NCBI GenBank assembly: GCA_039111635.1
Contig: JBCAQO010000004.1
Span: 2,604,001-2,668,000 of the forward strand
Length of the DNA: 64,000 nt
From: Heterobasidion occidentale
Taxonomy: Eukaryota > Basidiomycota > Agaricomycetes > Russulales > Bondarzewiaceae
Reading direction: 5' to 3'
Position numbers and translations under genes: made by a program. Below, in pieces: positions 12,456-22,377 of the stretch. Under the pieces are notes generated by a model. The model worked only from the letters and a program-made list of their open reading frames with translations, made no database searches and was not told the origin of the DNA. Positions within the stretch are counted from its first letter, which is position 1; each line of letters starts with the position of its first letter.

Positions 12456-13165
12456 GTTGTCAGTGAAGAGACCCAGTGCAGATTCGAACATGCCAAAGCT
12501 GTTGTTATAAGGATCTGAACGGAGGAGTTTACGGCGGCAGATAGTCAGGCGGTCCAACTCGTGAGTTTGGCATGTATACTTTTTTAGGAGGCAGCGTCAC
12601 GGGGCATCTTCGAGACGGAATATATACCGAACATCGTCCTTTTGAGACACTTCCGTGGAAGGGGGCCGTGTCTAAGTCTTGATATAAGTAGTTGAACATA
12701 CGAAGAGTGGTCTTACACGCACCTCGTCTCCCTTCAAATAACGCCCGAATATATGATAGCGGCCGCCTTCCAAAGGTTCGTGCACGAACTTGAGCAGAAT
12801 GACTCGACACGGCCCGACTTGAAGTCCGACGATTTTCTCAAGAAGCTAGCCCAGAAGAGCACGTTGAGCAAGTCCCGATCAGGTTCCAACCACGTTCTTC
12901 AAATGTGCGTAAAGTGCCGTCGAGGGCGAGCACGTCGACATGAGAGTCAACGTGAAACTAGTCCGTCGGTCGACCGCGGACTCCGAGTGGTCTCCGGGTA
13001 GCTCCGGGCCCTCCCAATCTCTCCCAATGCGACACCTTCGTCAGACCCCGGCCCAACACTGCCCATGCACAGTGACTTATCTCAAAGGTTCGGTGTGAAG
13101 CGCGCGTAAGCGAGATCTTTATATACTCGAATACATGGTAGCAAAAGGGTATATACACGAATAGA
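12456..13165. other. Intergenic with a short plus-strand open frame
   Basis: This stretch carries the carboxylesterase promoter and the 3' side of copy C. A plus-strand frame at 12753-13001 (82 codons) contains an exon-like hydrophilic segment (RFVHELEQNDSTRPDL, DDFLKKLAQKSTLS). I do not recognise it and saw no convincing partner exon, so it may be a small gene, an exon relic or chance. Confidence 0.3.
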
Positions 13166-16100
13166 TCATACATTGGTATCCGAAACATCCACGGGTGCTA
13201 CAACACTATGTCTAAGTCTTGCAGGAGAGACGTCTTTTAGCTTTTCCTTCGTCCGCTCAGTCCAAGCATGCAAACTTTTTCGGATGTTGGTTTCCCAGGA
13301 GTCAGCAGTATCCCACCCATAGACAACGCACCAGAGGATCGACGCAGCGATCACTACAGAAGCAACACCTACGAGGAGCCGAGTAACCAGGCGTGTCATA
13401 CCAAAACACAGGGCTAAAAGTGCAACGAGGAAAGTTCCCATCCTGAGCAAATCATATTGAGTTTCTAATCTCGTCGAACAAAAGACATTAGGACTTACGC
13501 CCACATAAGCAACGCATACGGCAAACTATAAATGACTGCCAGTAACTCCAGACGGTATCTAGGAGAGTATTTTCGATGTAAAAATGCAGCCTATATCCAG
13601 GTCAGTCGTCTGTATTCATGAAGATGCGAGAAATCGCTCACAGCCTCTCCAGGATCATCCCGATTTCTTGACCGGTTTTGTCGAACTAACAACAAGCCCA
13701 CAACAATACTTCCTACACTCGCTATGATTGATATATAGCTGGCTATTTGAGCTGGCGATTGCGATGTATATAAATCGCCATTGGCATCGGCGGAGACACC
13801 GGGAATGGTCAGAAACGCGACATTTGCGTTGAGCAAGACTGTCGACTTCAGACAAAACGTGTGAAATGGCTTGATTTAGTTTGGAGATCGTTGCAAGAAA
13901 ATTGGTCAAGCACGCACGAATAGCGTGAATTCCTGCCAATCATTGAGCAACTTGCTCATGAAGAGTTTCCACACACTTTCTACGATGATCCCATCTACCC
14001 ATAATTTTTCCAGCTCTCGGAGGTGAATTTCAGGTGCAAAGAAGAGGACAAGTGAAAGAAGAGTGATCAGCCAAGTCTTGCGCTTAGCGGGGTCGGAATA
14101 GACAGTCTGATCTCGGTCTAGTCGAGCGCCACGCTGCCCGTGGAAGTGGACAAATCTCCAGTGGCCTAAAGAGAACCGTCAGATTGTAGATACCGTCTTA
14201 TTGTGACACTTACAAAAGTTTGACATTATCCTACCTATGTAAGATCGCAAATGTTAGACTGACTTCATGTTCACGTTTCAGAGACATTTAACATACAGAA
14301 AGCACATATCATGTACTTGTTCATTTTTTGGCCCGCTATGGAAAGTTGTCATACGTCAGAATTATACAGACACATTGCGCACACACCTTGAACTTTCTTG
14401 ATCAGAGTTAACATGGAACTCAGTTCAGTCACGGAATGGGGCATCGTGGAAGTCATGGAGTTCATGGTATCTGCAAAGCTCTCACCATCATCGTTTGCGA
14501 ATATGAAGCAATACGACTTACCAACGATACCGTGGAGGACGATCCCTGATAATTCTTCATGAAGTGTATCATCGGGATGTTGATGCCCATGAGTTTCAGG
14601 GAAATATGACCAGTGCATCCTAGGTGAAGGCCAAGTTCAGCATGCTGTTTGAGAAAAAAAAGACAGCTGATTAAATTCACCAATATTGAGTTTCAATCTC
14701 GTGTTCTAGAGGATGGTCAGTGCATGCACCCCCTTTTGGGTTTTGCAGATAAGAACACGCACTTATGTGTGCTGGTGATGTGACACCATGCACTTCTGCA
14801 AGGAGGTAGTCTGTGTCGAAAGGCGTCAGCCAAAACAGTGTACGAGACTTATGGTCCACATAGTAGTAGCACCAGGCCGTGCCCTCTCCGTCTTCAGCAG
14901 GCACGATCTCCAGAACTAAGTCACATTCATCCGAAGGCAAAGGCAGCTCAGCTGCCTGCAGGTAGTCGTCAAGGTATCTCGCAAACAGCTCGATCTCTTG
15001 TCTGATATCATAGTCGTACATGTATGCGTCAGTGAATATTCGCTGAACATGAGTCATCTTGCATCAGTATTCGATAATGAGGTAGAATTTTGGGCGGTAG
15101 CATACTTTTTGTTCATGATAAAAATATAAAGCGCCTTCCGGATGTGTGGTGGGAGTCCAGTCGCCAGAATCTGTGTAGGTTGCTGAACTAACGATGTATA
15201 TATAAGTCTGGCCAGCGCTGCAAATTGTTTATCACGTACTGGGGAAAATCTGTAGTCAAGGGTGCAATCTCATGATGAACGTAGAAGTCGTCACTGGAAG
15301 ACGGCTCTTCAGTTTCAGTGCGCGCGTCCACGCTTCAGATCAAGCTCACTGACATAACACGCTTCGCTTCGTATCTGCCAAGGTTTGCTGTAGTATACAA
15401 CTGAATCGTCCGTCCTGCCGGTAGCTCCGGTATCTCTCGCACATTAGGTAGGTTGTCCAAAGTGGATGAAGTCGGGGGTGTAGGGCTAATAAATTCGAAG
15501 GAGACGGAAGATCCTCTAGAGTGTGTAGATGCCTCTCGCGATGTGACAATAGATATGCCAGCCATGTGAGCAGCACGAACACCATCTGCAAGTCGGGGAA
15601 CCGGAGGGGTAGGTGATTCCGAGCGTGAAGGTGAATTCGAGTTGTCCAAGCTTGGATCCCGAGTAAAGTGACGATGCGGTGCTCTGGAAGACCTCCGCGA
15701 GGAGGGCGCCGACCGAGATGACGGGCGACCAGAACGAGGAGTTGACGGCCCATGGACGGACAGATGATAGCTAGAAACACTCCAGTTATCTTGATGTCTG
15801 TTCGCAATCGTCCTGATGTCTCCGTGTGAACGCGAGGCCTGAGGCGTGCCAGCGTAATGCGGCTGTAAATTTCTGGATGCTGGAAGTGCGATAGATGCGG
15901 GACGGGTAGCTATCGAAGGACCCGTGATAGTGAGTGAGCTTGGGGGCGGCGTTGAAGGTACGATGGGAGTGGATCGACCCGATTGGGAGGTTATGGAGTT
16001 CATGGGGATAGACGAAGGTACGAGACTTGGACACAAGATATCCTCGTTCGCATTCCTTCTCAGCGTTAAAGAGGCGTTTACATCTCTTGATAGTACAAAC

Positions 16101-16386
16101 TGACCAACCGAAGGTTTGTCGAATATGATATTGCACATGAGATGGTCAACCTGTTAGAGAACACCGTGGGACGCACCATATCATCTCCTTTGCTCATGCT
16201 CGGGATTAGGGGTGGCAAATAATCGGATGGCGGTTGACGTTTCTGCTGCGCTGCTCGTGTTAGAAGTGTGAGGCGCACATGACGCCGAATGAACGCCCAA
16301 AGCACTAGCCAGCCTCTAGCGGAACGCGAGAAGCGACCGCGTAAATTCTTGAAAAGGGCCAGGATCCAGCGGAGGACCGGATACAT
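13166..16386 (-). CDS. WW-like domain, multi-pass membrane protein, copy C
   Basis: This is the most complete copy. The start ATG is at 16384-16386 (MYPVLRWILALFKNLRGR), matching the start of copy B. A long low-complexity Ser/Pro/Arg region follows (about 300 residues; SGRPSSRSAPSSRRSS). The WW-like exon is DWTPTTHPEGALYFYHEQK, then RIFTDAYMYDYDIRQEIE, WCYYYVDHKSRTLFWL, WSYFPETHGHQHPDD, and a His/Arg-rich stretch CHWRFVHFHGQRGARLDR. The C-terminal half is hydrophobic: TWLITLLSLVLFFAPEI, YISIIASVGSIVVGLLLV, LLAVIYSLPYALLMW, TFLVALLALCFGM and ASVVIAASILWCVVY. The stop is at 13166-13168. At least seven introns are needed. The layout suggests a cytosolic proline-rich/WW-like head on a four- or five-span membrane anchor. 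The family appears lineage-specific to Agaricomycetes as far as I know; function unknown. Confidence 0.8.
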
Positions 16387-16675
16387 ACGCACAAGAAAGA
16401 ACGGGACGAGGAGGGAGTGAACAAATCATCATCATGGGACGCATATGTGTGTCGTTTGCGGAAGGAAGCTGCCTCGTGTTCGGCGTCCAGCGCTCGAGCG
16501 CTCATCGATCGCCAAACTTGAGTATGCTTTACACATAACCCTCAGAATTCAAAAATCTTCCGTCGTATACAGATCGACATCATGAGAAGTAATAAAATGT
16601 ATTCTGATGTTAGCTACATGAGGAGCTCGATGTCTACAGATGCGGTCTGAACCATTAGAGAGCCATCATCAGTGG

Positions 16676-17524
16676 TCATCCACGCTTGCGCACGGCTTGC
16701 GGAGTCCACGCTTCGGGCTGCCAGTCTGCATCCTGGGTCGGCCTTGGCAGTTCCGATCCCTTCGAAGCAGGTCGACCAAGTTTTTTCGGGGATTCGCTTG
16801 CTTGCGTCTCCTTGTGGGTGACTGAAGCATCGTGGGTCTGCTCAGGCTCTAGCGGAGGATTCGAAGCACGGGACGAATCCACGATCGGAGCATAAGCGGA
16901 AGTCTCGGGGACGAAGGATGGTCTGGCAGCAATCAGTGCCTGTTCTTCTCGGTCGCGAGCTTCGATCAGAGCTGCTTTCATGAGAATACGCCGCTGCCGC
17001 TCTAGATCAGCTTGAAGCTCCTGTGTCCCAATTCAGCCAGGAATAAACCAAGTACTGGAGCTATACGTACGTCCAGGGTGGGAGGACTCCGACGAGTATG
17101 CGATAGCCAGGACGTCCATTGCACTGCCATGTCATCTATCAGGTTGGATGAATCAATGAATCCGATCGAAACGCACCCGGTAGCCGCCTAGCACCGCCAA
17201 CGTAAGACCACATATCCCCTACATTGTATTCGACTCTACGCCTCGTCCGCCTTGGGTCTGGGAGGATGGTTCGATTCACACAACCCTACTGGCGGGATTA
17301 TAGATGCGCGCACCATCGGTCGTACTGGGAGCCTCGTAATAGCGGTTTCCTGTGGACAATTCAGGTGGTTGGTTAAGAAGCAGACAGAATACTAAACTAC
17401 CTTCGAGATCTTTCCCTACGAGATAAGACTCAAATCGAGCATCTTCAGGTCACTGGAGCGAGCGATAGAACAAGGAACTCACAGGTTGCTTCAGCGTCTG
17501 CCAGAATCGCCGTAAAATAGACAT
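16676..17524 (-). CDS. NADH:ubiquinone oxidoreductase assembly factor NDUFAF2-like (NDUFA12 superfamily)
   Basis: Exon 1 (17483-17524) encodes MSILRRFWQTLKQP. It joins SYLVGKDLEG, then NRYYEAPSTTDG, then PRRTRRRVEYNVGDMWSYVG, then RLPVQWTSWLSHTRRSPPTL, then ELQADLERQRRILMKAAL. This order (GNRYYE, PRRTRR, WxxWLxHTR.xPPTxEEL) is diagnostic of the NDUFA12/NDUFAF2 superfamily. The long acidic/Ser-rich tail ending WQPEAWTP plus a basic end favours the assembly factor (mimitin, B17.2-like) over the structural subunit. It acts in mitochondria in late assembly of complex I. The stop is at 16676-16678. All joins are phase-consistent. The gene is divergent from the OST gene, with a tRNA-Cys between. 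Confidence 0.85.
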
Positions 17525-17700
17525 TCGTGGATTCAAGTGCTATGTAAGGCAACGTCTGCCAACGTGCGCTGTAAATGTCGGATTCGTGGTTAGCTGGTAG
17601 GAAGTGCCCAATGATGTCCGATGCCGAGCTATGCCGAGGCTATTTGCCTACGAATGAAATGCGTCTCCCATATCCTGTTGCTAATTGAATCTTACACATA

Positions 17701-17785
17701 GACTCCGTAGCTCAGTGGTTAGAGCATGCGATTGCAGCTCAAGTTTAGTATCGCAGGGTCACGTGTTCGACTCACGTCGGGGTCT
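17701..17785 (+). tRNA. tRNA-Cys (anticodon GCA) with intron
   Basis: The acceptor stem is GACTCCG/CGGGGTC with one wobble pair, followed by the discriminator T at 17785, which is the classical tRNA-Cys identity base. The D arm is GCTC...GAGC. The anticodon stem is TGCGA/TCGCA with anticodon GCA. An insert of about 12 nt sits in the canonical position after base 37. The T arm is ACGTG-TTCGACT-CACGT. A T8 run at about 17811-17818 would stop RNA polymerase III. Confidence 0.9.
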
Positions 17786-17798
17786 GCTTTTTGCAGAC
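17782..17798 (+). terminator. Hairpin with T5 loop overlapping the tRNA-Cys 3' end
   Basis: GTCTGC-TTTTT-GCAGAC forms a perfect 6-bp stem. Its 5' arm includes the last acceptor-stem bases of the tRNA. The T5 loop could itself act as the first Pol III stop, ahead of the T8 run downstream. Confidence 0.5.
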
Positions 17799-17999
17799 AC
17801 CCTTGCAGTTTTTTTTTGTTCACCGAAAGGTCTCCCCACTCATGTGGACTGTCAGAGCATGTTTTTCAGACATCTGACGGCACAAACTTTTGGTGGCGAA
17901 TGATAACACAATGCTCGTCGTGTGGCCACGTGACCAACTAACTACGTGTAAGTCATTAGCGTTGTCCAGCTACCACGTCTTTGGTCAACTATAACGTCC

Positions 18000-19017
18000 A
18001 TGGGTCCAATCACTCTCTTGCTGCTACCTTTCTTGTCGTCATTAGCCGTCAATGCTGCCCAATTGACTCTACAGTCGCCACGATTCAATGTCGTTGCATC
18101 CGATGGCTCACAGCTTCGTTCCGAGCCGTATGTGCCACGTCTGCTGTGCGACGCGCTCAGTTGATCTCAAAATATCTTTCAGAATTTCTCTCGCGCCAAA
18201 ATCTGAAGTCTCAGTTGTGCTGAATGCGAGCGACACGCTGAAATTGACATTCCAAGTCGTGGAGAAGGACGAAGGCAAGGGTGTGCAGCCTCACCAGACT
18301 TTCCTCCGATTCTTCGACGAGGTCTCCGGCGAGGAAGGTATCCAGCCATTAAAAACGACCTCTATAGGAAAAGCTAAATTCGAACTCGTGCGTTGCCACT
18401 ATAATTTATCTCATATGCACGATTCCAAACTCTATGCGCGTTTCGCTCGTTCAGAACATGGCCCGTCCGCCTTCCTCCCTTCCTCCCAGTGGTAGTGCAC
18501 CGCTAAAGGTCTCCCTCATAATCGGCTCTTTCTCCCATTCCCCTGCCAAGTTCGACCTCTTCGACCTCTCCGTACCCGCATCTCTGCCCCCTCCGCAGCA
18601 CCCCGACGAACCGACATTCCACCCTCTCCCCGCGATCCAGCACACTTTCAATCCCGAACCATCAATGCCCCCGCGCTTCATCTCGGCCGTATTCACAGCT
18701 CTCGTGCTGTCTCCTTGGATCGTTCTCGTCGGTCTCGTATGTCCTCCGTTGCCCTGCTGCGCGCGCATCACTTAACTGTGTTCTATTTTTAACTCAAGTG
18801 GTCGGCCGTCCGCCCGCGCGTCCCGCATCTCTTCTCTGCCAACGTTCTTCCTTTCACCGCCTCCCTTGGGGTGTTTGAGGGCCTGCTCTTCTGGTATTGG
18901 CTCGAGCTCCGTCTCGGTCAAATTCTCCTGTACGGCACGTTCGCGGCCGTCTTCACCGCGCTCACAGGCAAGCGTGCTCTCGCGAAGATTGGCGAGCGCA
19001 GGTTAGACCGCAAGTAA
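18000..19017 (+). CDS. Oligosaccharyltransferase subunit, ribophorin II/Swp1 family
   Basis: The ATG at 18000 starts a clear signal peptide (MGPITLLLLPFLSSLAVNA). There are four exons. The lumenal part reads LTLQSPRFNVVASDGSQL, then ISLAPKSEVSVVLNASDTLK, TFQVVEKDEGKGVQPHQ, LRFFDEVSGEEG. A second lumenal stretch (PLKVSLIIGSFSHSPAKFDL) leads to three membrane segments: FISAVFTALVLSPWIVLVG, ASLGVFEGLLFWYWLEL and QILLYGTFAAVFTALTG. The end is GERRLDRK with TAA at 19015-19017. The QPHQ motif and three-span C-terminus are typical of Swp1/RPN2, part of the ER complex that transfers N-glycans to nascent proteins. Length (about 280 residues) fits fungal Swp1 rather than the longer animal RPN2. It converges on the GH47 gene, which also acts on N-glycans, 197 bp away. 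Confidence 0.9.
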
Positions 19018-19213
19018 ATTTGTTGCATCGCATACCATATTTGCCATATTTATATCTTTCGAGTGCTGCGAGTCGCGAATTGCTCATGTATCTTTTCGAT
19101 ACCGGGGTATATGAACACTGCCGGTATGGAAGGTATGAAGACGACAACAAAATTGGATAATATTATACTGCCGGAACATCGACGCACGAGTCCATGTAGA
19201 GAATGATTGCTGG

Positions 19214-21631
19214 CTACAAGCCGAGGAGATCTTTCAAGGGTATAGGTAAGTGCGCGTCTGGGCTAATGGCCGGTAGGTCTCCTGAGAGCACGGCGAACGG
19301 CTTCAGGGAAACCGTGACGTCGATTCCAGTGCCGTACGTCGATTTAGCGGGTGGGGCGATGAAGGGATGAGCCTCCGTATTGAAGACGTCTAGTAGCCCG
19401 TTCATTAGCACAGAAGGTAGAGAATGGTGGTAAGACATGAAATGACTGACAGTCATCGAGGCTGATATGGCTGGGATCATCGAATGTCAGGTACCTGTAC
19501 CGATGGAAACAACTCGTCAGAGTTGGAAAAGAAGTACCACGATCCGTCTTACAGATATTTCAGCACCTCTGCAAACCAGAAGCTTTCTGTGTCGTCAATT
19601 TTGGTTGTGTTGACGTTGTTGATGTCGTTGATTCCAGCATACCCTGTGGAGGTCTTCAGAAATCTCTCGAAACTGGCGATCGCACTGGCAGCACGGTCGA
19701 GGTACTTGGTGTCGCCAGTCACACGCCATGCGTAGAAGTTGCTCTCGAGCACCTCGGGGCGCTGAATATAGTCTGACCCAGTGATGTAGTATCCGTGCCG
19801 ATTATAGAATGCTTGTTGAGATGCACTCGGAGATCCGCTGCCAGTGAAGTTTCCATCGGAGGACTCGAAGGCGAACGTCTCGGGGCCAATACCCGTCCTA
19901 CCCAAGACAAGATGAAGTGTGAGAAGTACTTCACTTCGAGGTTGAGTAATACGTACGCATCACCAGCGTAAGTGTTCCAGCAGGCATCGTTCAACTGCAG
20001 TGCGATGTTTACGATGGTATCATTGTTGGTCAACTTGCCACCCATGAGCCAATTTCCGGCGTAGAAACACGCCAAGTGCGATCCCACGTGGCGAATTGTT
20101 CCGCTATCATCGAAGTCAGCGAGATACAGATGGTTGCCCACAGTAGAGGTCTGTGTGAAAGTCGCTCGGATCTCGCCTTCTACTTTGAGAAGAATTTAGG
20201 GCACCTACCTTGGTCAAGGTCTTGATAGACGAGTCGACAGCGGTGCGCCATGTATTGGCGAATGTGTCGTCGTCGGTGTTGCTGAGCCGTGCATATTTAA
20301 TCAAGTATTCGAAGTAGCTGTCTGATCCTCCACCCCAGGTCTACAATAGATCGCTGAGGATTGTAAAGCTCCATGGGAGCACAACACGCACCACATATGC
20401 ACCAACCGGATTTCCGGATGAAGGATCAATACCCTGTCCAGGAAGCCCAGGAAGAGGAGCGGCCTATCCGAAGATTTGAATCAAAGCCGGAGATATTCAA
20501 ATGCTAAACAAACATTGCTCGCAATACGCTTGACGGAGTTCTCTGTCAGCTGTCGGTACGTGTCGTTTCCCGTATACAAGCTAGTGGATTTCAGTTGAGA
20601 CTGATGAAACATGGGTAAACACAATGCACACCTGAGACGAGACCATTCTAGTGTCAACTAATTTGTAAAACTGAATTGGATCAATCATATCAGCTAGAGT
20701 GACCTAGACACTTACCGTGCCCGCCTCAGCGATGTTCGACTACAGTCAAGGCATACTGATAAAGATCACAATCATGGGTAGTAAGGCAGTCGGCTTACAG
20801 TGTCAATAGTTGGCAAACTGCTTGAGAAGTCGATAAACCCGAACGGGATCACATTTCCCTTCAATGTCGGCTCAACTGTTGATCACGATATTGGGCAGAA
20901 AGATTCCGCTTACTCGTGACCAAGCTAAAGAGAGCCTGTTCGCCAATTCTTTGGCCTTTTCTATCAGAAATGCATGCTTTTTGCCACTGAGCTCGTAAGC
21001 GCTCAAGAGGCCACCAACATAGCGAATAGAACTCTCAAAAACGCTACATAGCCACTTCTTGAGCTTGAGCCCACATGAATCCATAACTAAAAATGCATAC
21101 CTGACAGTATCTGCCGTGTTCGACCTGTTGAAATTGATGTTTTGGGTAAAATTGATTGCCTCGTTGAAGAAGTCCTGAAGAACCTGTCGTCTCAATAAAT
21201 TCGAAAAAAATAATCGAACAGGCTCACGTCGAGACCCATAATTATCTTGCGAGATACAGAAAGTTTGAGACGGGGCGGAAATTTCACAAAATCAAATGCA
21301 TACCATGGTACTCATTCCATCGACGATACTGGCACCCCAACCATTCCGCCCGTCCGAGAAGCTCTGGCTCAGCGGCGACAAGTCGTCATGCCCAAATGCA
21401 AATTTCCTAGCGTGGGAGCATTCAGTTGAAACCACCTCAAAGACGTTCGGCGATCTCGGCTCACCTGTAAGCTTGATAACTGTCCGTGAAGATTGTCTTT
21501 GCTGCATCGCGGTTCGCAGCAGCACTGGAAGGCAGAGTCAGTCCAGGTTTCTGAATAGATGCGCCAAACGCGTTAGAGGCGCAGAGCAAAGCGAGTGAGA
21601 CCGCTTGCGAGCGCTGGTGCTTCATGAGCAT
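19214..21631 (-). CDS. Class I alpha-1,2-mannosidase, glycoside hydrolase family 47
   Basis: The start ATG is at 21629-21631, with a signal peptide (MLMKHQRSQAVSLALLC). Family motifs in order: FGHDDLSPLSQSFSDGRNGW, ASIVDGMSTM, FESSIRYVGGLLSAYELSG, PFGFIDFSS, SNIAEAGT, GGGSDSYFEYLIKYARL, HLACFYAGNWLMGG, RPEVLESNFYAWRVTGD, DTESFWFAEVLKYLYL and YVFNTEAHPF. The catalytic acids expected in RPEVLES and DDLSP/GGGSDSY regions and the Ca-binding T-E-A-H motif are all there. The stop is at 19214-19216. GH47 enzymes trim alpha-1,2-linked mannose from N-glycans. The cleavable signal without a membrane anchor suggests a secreted or Golgi-lumen fungal type. There are many introns (at least 12). A TATA box lies 80 bp upstream. 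Confidence 0.92.
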
Positions 21632-21660
21632 TGCGGATCCGATCACCTAGAAATTCAGAG

Positions 21661-21723
21661 GAGGGGAGGGGGAGGGAAAGAACTCAGGGAACTCAGGAGA
21701 GTATCCCGGCTATATATATAAAG
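21661..21723 (-). promoter_or_regulatory. TATA box and CT-rich tract of the GH47 gene
   Basis: On the minus strand TTTATATATATA (21711-21723) is followed by a pyrimidine-rich tract (about 21661-21680) and then the ATG at 21631. A TATA box plus CT block just upstream of the start is a common layout for strongly expressed fungal genes. Confidence 0.5.
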
Positions 21724-22377
21724 GACCGTAAACACCGCTGTTAACCACTGTTGTCCATACCCGTTTTTGATGGACGGAGAACACTCTAAAAGAACTAAGC
21801 AGAGGCGTTCTTCTGATTCTTTGTGTCATGCTAGCAACTAAGATCGAGACAAGGCGAAGCCAAAAGGAGGACCTGAAATTCCTGAAACGTGGCCAAGAGC
21901 ATAGATCCTCCATGATGCATTACGCCGGCACATCACCGCACTTACTCCATGAAATGCATCGAGGTTTGCAGTCGCGATCCGGATACTGAAAAGGTCGCGC
22001 TCGAGTTGCGTCGCGTTCTGCGACCCGTGATGGCATACATACTTATGCCACGTCATGGAGCACAGTGACAATGTGACTCTGATTTCTGATAGCCCTGGAA
22101 GACGCCCAATGGGAAGATACAACTACAAAGCGTGCCACGGTATTGTTCACGCAGATATTGATCAATCTTCGGTAGCACATGGACTGTGGACCACGATGGG
22201 AACACCAACGCCAGCGGTGATGGTGCCAGACTGCTCCTGATTTGATAGAAGTATCGCCATCGGCGCCTGAACGTCAAGCTTTGTGCCGCCTTGTGACCTT
22301 CCCCATATGAGGCTGCAAAGGGCTAGAGGAGTGCATGAGTAGATGATGTTTAATAATAGGACAAGATCCTAAACTCA
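21724..22377. other. Intergenic, unexplained
   Basis: This holds the remaining GH47 upstream region and the 3' side of the F-box gene. A minus-strand frame (21838-22122, 94 codons) and an adjacent one (22053-22277) look like decayed coding sequence, but I recognise no family and could not join exons. Confidence 0.35.
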
